A stretch of DNA of 64,000 bases. Origin: Metopolophium dirhodum. Its lineage: Eukaryota > Arthropoda > Insecta > Hemiptera > Aphididae. The stretch covers positions 151,734,565 to 151,798,564 of the forward strand of contig NC_083560.1 in the NCBI RefSeq assembly GCF_019925205.1, read 5' to 3'. The translations under genes and the position numbers were made by a program. Positions 14,811-27,720 of this stretch are shown here, piece by piece (position 1 is the stretch's first letter; each line of letters starts with the position of its first letter). The notes below the pieces were generated by a model. It had not been told where the DNA came from, ran no database searches, and saw only the letters and a program-made list of their open reading frames with translations.

Positions 14811-17800
14811 TCTGTTCTACTGCAACCATATAAGAATAACCTACATTCATGGAGGTTTTAAGTCGTTTCGTCAAAAAATCGAAAAATATAAAAACTATTC
14901 AAAAATTTAGTTTTTTTCTTTTCGCCCTCGTAAGCTGGCAACACCACAACGTCAGAACGCTATATCTGATATTGTAAAAAAGCTGCACAAATTATCTTTC
15001 TCTGAGTGCAAACAGCAGAACTCTGTTACCAATGGTTGAATACCAATGTTTTAGGAATTATGACAAAAAAATGTTGATAATTAATGAAAAATCGTTTTGT
15101 GAAGTATACAAAGGCGGTTCTTCCAAGCCAATTAATATACAGCTGTCAACCTGATATTTCTAAAAACGCAGACGTCTGTTCTACTGCAACCATATAAGAA
15201 TAACCTACATTCATGGAGGTTTTAAGTCGTTTCGTCAAAAAATCGAAAAATATAAAAACTATTCAAAAATTTAGTTTTTTTCTTTTCGCCCTCGTAAGCT
15301 GGCAACACCACAACGTCAGAACGCTATATCTGATATTGTAAAAAAGCTGCACAAATTATCTTTCTCTGAGTGCAAACAGCAGAACTCTGTTACCAATGGT
15401 TGAATACCAATGTTTTAGGAATTATGACAAAAAAATGTTGATAATTAATGAAAAATCGTTTTGTGAAGTATACAAAGGCGGTTCTTCCAAGCCAATTGAT
15501 ATACAGCTGTCAACCTGATATTTCTAAAAACGCAGACGTCTGTTCTACTGAAACCATATAAGAATAACCTACATTCATGGAGGTTTTAAGTCGTTTCGTC
15601 AAAAAATCGAAAAATATAAAAACTATTCAAAAATTTAGTTTTTTTCTTATCGCCCTCGTAAGCTGGCAACACCACATTGTCAGAACGCTATATCTGATAT
15701 TGTAAAAAAGCTGCACAAATTATCTTTCTCTGAGTGCAAACAGCAGAACTCTGTTACCAATGGTTGAATACCAATGTTTTAGGAATTATGACAAAAAAAA
15801 TGTTGATAATTAATGAAAAATCGTTTTGTGAAGTATACAAAGGCGGTTCTTCCAAGCCAATTAATATACAGCTGTCAACCTGATATTTCTAAAAACGCAG
15901 ACGTCTGTTCTACTGCAACCATATAAGAATAACCTACATTCATGGAGGTTTTAAGTCGTTTCGTCAAAAAATCGAAAAATATAAAAACTATTCAAAAATT
16001 TAGTTTTTTTCTTTTCGCCCTCGTAAGCTGGCAACACCACAACGTCAGAACGCTATATCTGATATTGTAAAAAAGCTGCACAAATTATCTTTCTCTGAGT
16101 GCAAACAGCAGAACTCTGTTACCAATGGTTGAATACCAATGTTTTAGGAATTATGACAAAAAAATGTTGATAATTAATGAAAAATCGTTTTGTGAAGTAT
16201 ACAAAGGCGGTTCTTCCAAGCCAATTGATAAACAGCTGTCAACCTGATATTTCTAAAAAGGCAGACGTCTGTTCTACTGAAACCATATAAGAATAACCTA
16301 CATTCATGGAGGTTTTAAGTGGTTTCGTCAAAAAATCGAAAAATATAAAAACTATTCAAAAATTTAGTTTTTTTCTTATCGCCCTCGTAAGCTGGCAACA
16401 CCACATTGTCAGAACGCTATATCTGATATTGTAAAAAAGCTGCACAAATTATCTTTCTCTGAGTGCAAACAGCAGAACTCTGTTACCAATGGTTGAATAC
16501 CAATGTTTTAGGAATTATGACAAAAAAAATGTTGATAATTAATGAAAAATCGTTTTGTGAAGTATACAAAGGCGGTTCTTCCAAGCCAATTGATATACAG
16601 CTGTCAACCTGATATTTCTAAAAACGCAGACGTCTGTTCTACTGAAACCATATAAGAATAACCTACATTCATGGAGGTTTTAAGTCGTTTCGTCAAAAAA
16701 TCGAAAAATATAAAAACTATTCAAAAATTTAGTTTTTTTCTTTTCGCCCTCGTAAGCTGGCAACACCACAACGTCAGAACGCTATATCTGATATTGTGAA
16801 AAAGCTGCACAAATTATCTTTCTCTGAGTGCAAACAGCAGAACTCTGTTACCAATGGTTGAATACCAATGTTTTAGGAATTATGACAAAAAAATGTTGAT
16901 AATTAATGAAAAATCGTTTTGTGAAGTATACAAAGGCGGTTCTTCCAAGCCAATTGATATACAGCTGTCAACCTGATATTTCTAAAAACGCAGACGTCTG
17001 TTCTACTGAAACCATATAAGAATAACCTACATTCATGGAGGTTTTAAGTCGTTTCGTCAAAAAATCGAAAAATATAAAAACTATTCAAAAATTTAGTTTT
17101 TTTCTTATCGCCCTCGTAAGCTGGCAACACCACATTGTCAGAACGCTATATCTGATATTGTAAAAAAGCTGAACAAATTATCTTTCTCTGAGTGCAAACA
17201 GCAGAACTCTACCTAAAATAGCTTAAAAGATATTAGCGGTTCAATACCAATGTTTTAGGAATTATGACAAAAAAATGTTGATAATTAATGAAAAATCGTT
17301 TTGTGAAGTATACAAAGGCGGTTCTTCCAAGCCAATTGATATACAGCTGTCAACCTGATATTTCTAAAAACGCAGACGTCTGTTCTACTGAAACCATATA
17401 AGAATAACCTACATTCATGGAGGTTTTAAGTCGTTTCGTCAAAAAATCGAAAAATATAAAAACTATTCAAAAATTTAGTTTTTTTTCTTATCGCCCTCGT
17501 AAGCTGGCAACACCACATTGTCAGAACGCTATATCTGATATTGTAAAAAAGCTGCACAAATTATCTTTCTCTGAGTGCAAACAGCAGAACTCTGTTACCA
17601 ATGGTTGAATACCAATGTTTTAGGAATTATGACAAAAAAATGTTGATAATTAATGAAAAATCGTTTTGTGAAGTATACAAAGGCGGTTCTTCCAAGCCAA
17701 TTAATATACAGCTGTCAACCTGATATTTCTAAAAACGCAGACGTCTGTTCTACTGCAACCATATAAGAATAACCTACATTCATGGAGGTTTTAAGTCGTT

Positions 17801-19999
17801 TCGTCAAAAAATCGAAAAATATAAAAACTATTCAAAAATTTAGTTTTTTTCTTTTCGCCCTCGTAAGCTGGCAACACCACAACGTCAGAACGCTATATCT
17901 GATATTGTAAAAAAGCTGCACAAATTATCTTTCTCTGAGTGCAAACAGCAGAACTCTGTTACCAATGGTTGAATACCAATGTTTTAGGAATTATGACAAA
18001 AAAATGTTGATAATTAATGAAAAATCGTTTTGTGAAGTATACAAAGGCGGTTCTTCCAAGCCAATTGATAAACAGCTGTCAACCTGATATTTCTAAAAAG
18101 GCAGACGTCTGTTCTACTGAAACCATATAAGAATAACCTACATTCATGGAGGTTTTAAGTGGTTTCGTCAAAAAATCGAAAAATATAAAAACTATTCAAA
18201 AATTTAGTTTTTTTCTTATCGCCCTCGTAAGCTGGCAACACCACATTGTCAGAACGCTATATCTGATATTGTAAAAAAGCTGCACAAATTATCTTTCTCT
18301 GAGTGCAAACAGCAGAACTCTGTTACCAATGGTTGAATACCAATGTTTTAGGAATTATGACAAAAAAATGTTGATAATTAATGAAAAATCGTTTTGTGAA
18401 GTATACAAAGGCGGTTCTTCCAAGCCAATTGATATACAGCTGTCAACCTGATATTTCTAAAAACGCAGACGTCTGTTCTACTGAAACCATATAAGAATAA
18501 CCTACATTCATGGAGGTTTTAAGTCGTTTCGTCAAAAAATCGAAAAATATAAAAACTATTCAAAAATTTAGTTTTTTTTCTTTTCGCCCTCGTAAGCTGG
18601 CAACACCACAACGTCAGAACGCTATATCTGATATTGTGAAAAAGCTGCACAAATTATCTTTCTCTGAGTGCAAACAGCAGAACTCTGTTACCAATGGTTG
18701 AATACCAATGTTTTAGGAATTATGACAAAAAAATGTTGATAATTAATGAAAAATCGTTTTGTGAAGTATACAAAGGCGGTTCTTCCAAGCCAATTGATAT
18801 ACAGCTGTCAACCTGATATTTCTAAAAACGCAGACGTCTGTTCTACTGAAACCATATAAGAATAACCTACATTCATGGAGGTTTTAAGTCGTTTCGTCAA
18901 AAAATCGAAAAATATAAAAACTATTCAAAAATTTAGTTTTTTTCTTATCGCCCTCGTAAGCTGGCAACACCACATTGTCAGAACGCTATATCTGATATTG
19001 TAAAAAAGCTGAACAAATTATCTTTCTCTGAGTGCAAACAGCAGAACTCTACCTAAAATAGCTTAATAGATATTAGCGGTTCAATACCAATGTTTTAGGA
19101 ATTATGACAAAAAAATGTTGATAATTAATGAAAAATCGTTTTGTGAAGTATACAAAGGCGGTTCTTCCAAGCCAATTGATATACAGCTGTCAACCTGATA
19201 TTTCTAAAAACGCAGACGTCTGTTCTACTGAAACCATATAAGAATAACCTACATTCATGGAGGTTTTAAGTCGTTTCGTCAAAAAATCGAAAAATATAAA
19301 AACTATTCAAAAATTTAGTTTTTTTCTTTTCGCCCTCGTAAGCTGGCAACACCACAACGTCAGAACGCTATATCTGATATTGTAAAAAAGCTGAACAAAT
19401 TATCTTTCTCTGAGTGCAAACAGCAGAACTCTACCTAAAATAGCTTAAAAGATATTAGCGGTTCAATACCAATGTTTTAGGAATTATGACAAAAAAATGT
19501 TGATAATTAATTAAAAATCGTTTTGTGAAGTATACAAAGGCGGTTCTTCCAAGCCAATTGATAAACAGCTGTCAACCTGATATTTCTAAAAAGGCAGACG
19601 TCTGTTCTACTGAAACCATATAAGAATAACCTACATTCATGGAGGTTTTAAGTGGTTTCGTCAAAAAATCGAAAAATATAAAAACTATTCAAAAATTTAG
19701 TTTTTTTCTTTTCGCCCTCGTAAGCTGGCAACACCACAACGTCAGAACGCTATATCTGATATTCTAAAAAAGCTGCACAAATTATCTTTCTCTGAGTGCA
19801 AACAGCAGAACTCTACTTAAAATAGCTTAAAAGATATTAGCGGTTGAATACCAATGTTTTAGGAATTATGACAAAAAAATGTTGATAATTAATGAAAAAT
19901 CGTTTTGTGAAGTATACAAAGGCGGTTCTTCCAAGCCAATTAATATACAGCTGTCAACCTGATATTTCTAAAAACGCAGACGTCTGTTCTACTGCAACC

Positions 20000-22100
20000 A
20001 TATAAGAATAACCTACATTCATGGAGGTTTTAAGTCGTTTCGTCAAAAAATCGATAAATATAAAAACTATTCAAAAATTTAGTTTTTTTCTTTTCGCCCT
20101 CGTAAGCTGGCAACACCACAACGTCAGAACGCTATATCTGATATTGTAAAAAAGCTGCACAAATTATCTTTCTCTGAGTGCAAACAGCAGAACTCTGTTA
20201 CCAATGGTTGAATACCAATGTTTTAGGAATTATGACAAAAAAATGTTGATAATTAATGAAAAATCGTTTTGTGAAGTATACAAAGGCGGTTCTTCCAAGC
20301 CAATTGATATACAGCTGTCAACCTGATATTTCTAAAAACGCAGACGTCTGTTCTACTGAAACCATATAAGAATAACCTACATTCATGGAGGTTTTAAGTC
20401 GTTTCGTCAAAAAATCGAAAAATATAAAAACTATTCAAAAATTTAGTTTTTTTCTTTTCGCCCTCGTAAAATGGCAACACCACAACGTCAGAACGCTATA
20501 TCTGATATTGTAAAAAAGCTGCACAAATTATCTTTCTCTGAGTGCAAACAGCAGAACTCTGTTACCAATGGTTGAATACCAATGTTTTAGGAATTATGAC
20601 AAAAAAATGTTGATAATTAATGAAAAATCGTTTTGTGAAGTATACAAAGGCGGTTCTTCCAAGCCAATTAATATACAGCTGTCAACCTGATATTTCTAAA
20701 AACGCAGACGTCTGTTCTACTGCAACCATATAAGAATAACCTACATTCATGGAGGTTTTAAGTCGTTTCGTCAAAAAATCGAAAAATATAAAAACTATTC
20801 AAAAATTTAGTTTTTTTTTTTTCGCCCTCGTAAGCTGGCAACACCACATTGTCAGAACGCTATATCTGATATTGTAAAAAAGCTGAACAAATTATCTTTC
20901 TCTGAGTGCAAACAGCAGAACTCTACCTAAAATAGCTTAAAAGATATTAGCGGTTCAATACCAATGTTTTAGGAATTATGACAAAAAAATGTTGATAATT
21001 AATTAAAAATCGTTTTGTGAAGTATACAAAGGCGGTTCTTCCAAGCCAATTGATAAACAGCTGTCAACCTGATATTTCTAAAAACGCAGACGTCTGTTCT
21101 ACTGAAACCATATAAGAATAACCTACATTCATGGAGGTTTTAAGTCGTTTCGTCAAAAAATCGAAAAATATAAAAACTATTCAAAAATTTAGTTTTTTTT
21201 CTTTTCGCCCTCGTAAGCTGGCAACACCACAACGTCAGAACGCTATATCTGATATTGTAAAAAAGCTGCACAAATTATCATTCTCTGAGTGCAAACAGCA
21301 GAACTCTACTTAAAATAGCTTAAAAGATATTAGCGGTTGAATACCAATGTTTTAGGAATTATGACAAAAAAATGTTGATAATTAATGAAAAATCGTTTTG
21401 TGAAGTATACAAAGGCGGTTCTTCCAAGCCAATTGATAAACAGCTGTCAACCTGATATTTTTAAAAACGCAGACGTCTGTTCTACTGAAACCATATAAGA
21501 ATAACCTACATTCATGGAGGTTTTAAGTCGTTTCGTCAAATAATCGAAAAATATAAAAACTATTCAAAAATTTAGTTTTTTTCTTTTCGCCCTCGTAAAC
21601 TGGCAACACCACAATGTCAGAACGCTATATCTGATATTGTAAAAAAGCTGCACAAAGTATCTTTTTCTGAGTGCAAACAGCAGAACTCTAACTAAAATAG
21701 CTTAAACGATATTAGTGGTTCAATACCAACGTTTTTCAAGTTATGACTAAAATTGTTGATAATAAATGAAAATTCGTTTTGTGAAGTATACAAAGGCGGT
21801 TCATCCAAGCCAATTAATATACAGCTGTCAACCTGATATTTCTAAAAACGCAGACGTCTGTTCTACTGCAACCATATAAGAATAACCTACATTCATGGAG
21901 GTTTTAAGTCGTTTCGTCAAAAAATCGAAAAATATAAAAACTATTCAAAAATTTAGTTTTTTTCTTTTCGCCCTCGTAAGCTGGCAACACCACAACGTCA
22001 GAACGCTATATCTGATATTGTAAAAAAGCTGCACAAATTATCTTTCTCTGAGTGCAAACAGCAGAACTCTGTTACCAATGGTTGAATACCAATGTTTTAG
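20000..22100. repeat. Satellite segmental duplication, 3004-bp offset (partner 23004-25104)
   Basis: Private variants recur at a constant spacing: TCGATAAATA at 20051 and 23055, GTAAAATGGCAAC at 20466 and 23470, GTCAAATAATCG at 21535 and 24538, and the diverged monomer with CAACGTTTTTCAAG at 21727 and 24731. A further partial copy lies about 2253 bases on (GTCAAATAATCG at 26791). The copies differ in the T-run: eight T in the monomer at 21131 but seven in its partner near 24135, so run length varies between otherwise matching copies. Confidence 0.8.
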
Positions 22101-25100
22101 GAATTATGACAAAAAAATGTTGATAATTAATGAAAAATCGTTTTGTGAAGTATACAAAGGCGGTTCTTCCAAGCCAATTGATATACAGCTGTCAACCTGA
22201 TATTTCTAAAAACGCAGACGTCTGTTCTACTGAAACCATATAAGAATAACCTACATTCATGGAGGTTTTAAGTCGTTTCGTCAAAAAATCGAAAAATATA
22301 AAAACTATTCAAAAATTTAGTTTTTTTTCTTTTCGCCCTCGTAAGCTGGCAACACCACAACGTCAGAACGCTATATCTGATATTGTAAAAAAGCTGCACA
22401 AATTATCATTCTCTGAGTGCAAACAGCAGAACTCTACTTAAAATAGCTTAAAAGATATTAGCGGTTGAATACCAATGTTTTAGGAATTATGACAAAAAAA
22501 TGTTGATAATTAATGAAAAATCGTTTTGTGAAGTATACAAAGGCGGTTCTTCCAAGCCAATTGATAAACAGCTGTCAACCTGATATTTCTAAAAACGCAA
22601 ACGTCTGTTCTACTGAAACCATATAAGAATAACCTACATTCATGGAGGTTTTAAGTCGTTTCGTCAAAAAATCGAAAAATATAAAAACTATTCAAAAATT
22701 TAGTTTTTTTTCTTTTCGCCCTCGTAAGCTGGCAACACCACAACGTCAGAACGCTATATCTGATATTCTAAAAAAGCTGCACAAATTATCTTTCTCTGAG
22801 TGCAAACAGCAGAACTCTACTTAAAATAGCTTAAAAGATATTAGCGGTTGAATACCAATGTTTTAGGAATTATGACAAAAAAATGTTGATAATTAATGAA
22901 AAATCGTTTTGTGAAGTATACAAAGGCGGTTCTTCCAAGCCAATTAATATACAGCTGTCAACCTGATATTTCTAAAAACGCAGACGTCTGTTCTACTGCA
23001 ACCATATAAGAATAACCTACATTCATGGAGGTTTTAAGTCGTTTCGTCAAAAAATCGATAAATATAAAAACTATTCAAAAATTTAGTTTTTTTCTTTTCG
23101 CCCTCGTAAGCTGGCAACACCACAACGTCAGAACGCTATATCTGATATTGTAAAAAAGCTGCACAAATTATCTTTCTCTGAGTGCAAACAGCAGAACTCT
23201 GTTACCAATGGTTGAATACCAATGTTTTAGGAATTATGACAAAAAAATGTTGATAATTAATGAAAAATCGTTTTGTGAAGTATACAAAGGCGGTTCTTCC
23301 AAGCCAATTGATATACAGCTGTCAACCTGATATTTCTAAAAACGCAGACGTCTGTTCTACTGAAACCATATAAGAATAACCTACATTCATGGAGGTTTTA
23401 AGTCGTTTCGTCAAAAAATCGAAAAATATAAAAACTATTCAAAAATTTAGTTTTTTTCTTTTCGCCCTCGTAAAATGGCAACACCACAACGTCAGAACGC
23501 TATATCTGATATTGTAAAAAAGCTGCACAAATTATCTTTCTCTGAGTGCAAACAGCAGAACTCTGTTACCAATGGTTGAATACCAATGTTTTAGGAATTA
23601 TGACAAAAAAATGTTGATAATTAATGAAAAATCGTTTTGTGAAGTATACAAAGGCGGTTCTTCCAAGCCAATTAATATACAGCTGTCAACCTGATATTTC
23701 TAAAAACGCAGACGTCTGTTCTACTGCAACCATATAAGAATAACCTACATTCATGGAGGTTTTAAGTCGTTTCGTCAAAAAATCGAAAAATATAAAAACT
23801 ATTCAAAAATTTAGTTTTTTTCTTTTCGCCCTCGTAAGCTGGCAACACCACATTGTCAGAACGCTATATCTGATATTGTAAAAAAGCTGAACAAATTATC
23901 TTTCTCTGAGTGCAAACAGCAGAACTCTACCTAAAATAGCTTAAAAGATATTAGCGGTTCAATACCAATGTTTTAGGAATTATGACAAAAAAATGTTGAT
24001 AATTAATTAAAAATCGTTTTGTGAAGTATACAAAGGCGGTTCTTCCAAGCCAATTGATAAACAGCTGTCAACCTGATATTTCTAAAAACGCAGACGTCTG
24101 TTCTACTGAAACCATATAAGAATAACCTACATTCATGGAGGTTTTAAGTCGTTTCGTCAAAAAATCGAAAAATATAAAAACTATTCAAAAATTTAGTTTT
24201 TTTCTTTTCGCCCTCGTAAGCTGGCAACACCACAACGTCAGAACGCTATATCTGATATTGTAAAAAAGCTGCACAAATTATCATTCTCTGAGTGCAAACA
24301 GCAGAACTCTACTTAAAATAGCTTAAAAGATATTAGCGGTTGAATACCAATGTTTTAGGAATTATGACAAAAAAATGTTGATAATTAATGAAAAATCGTT
24401 TTGTGAAGTATACAAAGGCGGTTCTTCCAAGCCAATTGATAAACAGCTGTCAACCTGATATTTTTAAAAACGCAGACGTCTGTTCTACTGAAACCATATA
24501 AGAATAACCTACATTCATGGAGGTTTTAAGTCGTTTCGTCAAATAATCGAAAAATATAAAAACTATTCAAAAATTTAGTTTTTTTCTTTTCGCCCTCGTA
24601 AACTGGCAACACCACAATGTCAGAACGCTATATCTGATATTGTAAAAAAGCTGCACAAAGTATCTTTTTCTGAGTGCAAACAGCAGAACTCTAACTAAAA
24701 TAGCTTAAACGATATTAGTGGTTCAATACCAACGTTTTTCAAGTTATGACTAAAATTGTTGATAATAAATGAAAATTCGTTTTGTGAAGTATACAAAGGC
24801 GGTTCATCCAAGCCAATTAATATACAGCTGTCAACCTGATATTTCTAAAAACGCAGACGTCTGTTCTACTGCAACCATATAAGAATAACCTACATTCATG
24901 GAGGTTTTAAGTCGTTTCGTCAAAAAATCGAAAAATATAAAAACTATTCAAAAATTTAGTTTTTTTCTTTTCGCCCTCGTAAGCTGGCAACACCACAACG
25001 TCAGAACGCTATATCTGATATTGTAAAAAAGCTGCACAAATTATCTTTCTCTGAGTGCAAACAGCAGAACTCTGTTACCAATGGTTGAATACCAATGTTT

Positions 25101-26913
25101 TAGGAATTATGACAAAAAAATGTTGATAATTAATGAAAAATCGTTTTGTGAAGTATACAAAGGCGGTTCTTCCAAGCCAATTGATATACAGCTGTCAACC
25201 TGATATTTCTAAAAACGCAGACGTCTGTTCTACTGAAACCATATAAGAATAACCTACATTCATGGAGGTTTTAAGTCGTTTCGTCAAAAAATCGAAAAAT
25301 ATAAAAACTATTCAAAAATTTAGTTTTTTTCTTATCGCCCTCGTAAGCTGGCAACACCACATTGTCAGAACGCTATATCTGATATTGTAAAAAAGCTGAA
25401 CAAATTATCTTTCTCTGAGTGCAAACAGCAGAACTCTACCTAAAATAGCTTAAATGATATTAGCGGTTCAATACCAATGTTTTAGGAATTATGACAAAAA
25501 AATGTTGATAATTAATTAAAAATCGTTTTGTGAAGTATACAAAGGCGGTTCTTCCAAGCCAATTGATAAATAGCTGTCAACCTGATATTTCTAAAAACGC
25601 AAACGTCTGTTCTACTGAAACCATATAAGAATAACCTACATTCATGGAGGTTTTAAGTCGTTTCGTCAAAAAATCGAAAAATATAAAAACTATTCAAAAA
25701 TTTAGTTTTTTTCTTTTCGCCCTCGTAAGCTGGCAACACCACAACGTCAACGATATATCTGATATTCTAAAAAAGCTGCACAAATTATCTTTCTCTGAGT
25801 GCAAACAGCAGAACTCTGTTACCAATGGTTGAATACCAATGTTTTAGGAATTATGACAAAAAAATGTTGATAATTAATGAAAAATCGTTTTGTGAAGTAT
25901 ACAAAGGCGGTTCTTCCAAGCCAATTGATATACAGCTGTCAACCTGATATTTCTAAAAACGCAGACGTCTGTTCTACTGAAACCATATAAGAATAACCTA
26001 CATTCATGGAGGTTTTAAGTCGTTTCGTCAAAAAATCGAAAAATATAAAAACTATTCAAAAATTTAGTTTTTTTCTTATCGCCCTCGTAAGCTGGCAACA
26101 CCACATTGTCAGAACGCTATATCTGATATTGTAAAAAAGCTGAACAAATTATCTTTCTCTGAGTGCAAACAGCAGAACTCTACCTAAAATAGCTTAAAAG
26201 ATATTAGCGGTTCAATACCAATGTTTTAGGAATTATGACAAAAAAATGTTGATAATTAATTAAAAATCGTTTTGTGAAGTATACAAAGGCGGTTCTTCCA
26301 AGCCAATTGATAAACAGCTGTCAACCTGATATTTCTAAAAACGCAGACGTCTGTTCTACTGAAACCATATAAGAATAACCTACATTCATGGAGGTTTTAA
26401 GTCGTTTCGTCAAAAAATCGAAAAATATAAAAACTATTCAAAAATTTAGTTTTTTTCTTTTCGCCCTCGTAAGCTGGCAACACCACAACGTCAGAACGCT
26501 ATATCTGATATTGTAAAAAAGCTGCACAAATTATCATTCTCTGAGTGCAAACAGCAGAACTCTACTTAAAATAGCTTAAAAGATATTAGCGGTTGAATAC
26601 CAATGTTTTAGGAATTATGACAAAAAAATGTTGATAATTAATGAAAAATCGTTTTGTGAAGTATACAAAGGCGGTTCTTCCAAGCCAATTGATAAACAGC
26701 TGTCAACCTGATATTTTTAAAAACGCAGACGTCTGTTCTACTGAAACCATATAAGAATAACCTACATTCATGGAGGTTTTAAGTCGTTTCGTCAAATAAT
26801 CGAAAAATATAAAAACTATTCAAAAATTTAGTTTTTTTCTTTTCGCCCTCGTAAACTGGCAACACCACAATGTCAGAACGCTATATCTGATATTGTAAAA
26901 AAGCTGCACAAAG

Positions 26914-27720
26914 TATCTTTTTCTGAGTGCAAACAGCAGAACTCTAACTAAAATAGCTTAAACGATATTAGTGGTTCAATACCAACGTTTTTCAAGTTAT
27001 GACTAAAATTGTTGATAATAAATGAAAATTCGTTTTGTGAAGTATACAAAGGCGGTTCATCCAAGCCAATTGATATACAGCTGTCAACCCGATATTTCTA
27101 AAAACACAGACGTCTGTTCTAATGAAACCATATCAGAATAACCTTCATTCATGGAGGTTTTAAGTCGTTTCGTCAAAAAATCGAAAAAAATAAAAACTAT
27201 TCAAAAATTTAGTTTTTTTTCTTCTTGCCCTGGTAAACTGGCAACACCACAACGTCAGGACGCTATATCTGATAATTTAATAAATCTAAGTAAACTATCT
27301 TTCTCTGAGTGTAAACAGCAGATCTCTAACTAAAATAGCTTAAAAGATATTAACGGTTCAATACCAACGTTTTTCAAGTTATGACTAAAATTGTTGATAA
27401 TAAATGAAAATTCGTTTTGTGTAGTATACAAAGGCGGTTCTTCCAAGCCAATTGATATACAGCTGTCAACCAGATATTTCAAAAACCACAGACGTCTGTT
27501 CTACTTAAACCATATCAGAATAACCTACATTCATGGAGGTTTTAAGTCGTTTCGTCAAAAAATCGAAAAATATAAAAACTATTCAAAAATATAGTTTTTT
27601 TTTTTTTCGCCCTCGTAAACTGCCAACGCAAAAACCCCAGAACGCTATATCTGATAATTTAATAAAGCTAACTAAACTATCTTTCTCTGAGTGTAAACAG
27701 CAGAACTCTACCTAAAATAG
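26914..27720. repeat. Diverged satellite monomers
   Basis: These two to three monomers are the most diverged in the array. They have GATAATTTAATAAA where others have GATATTGTAAAAAAG, CTTCTTGCCCTGG in place of CTTTTCGCCCTCG, and a 13-T run at 27595-27607 that equals the usual 8T-C-4T block with the C changed to T. Both keep the 60-codon frame that starts at ATGGAGG (27151 and 27533). They may be older, less homogenised copies. Confidence 0.7.
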
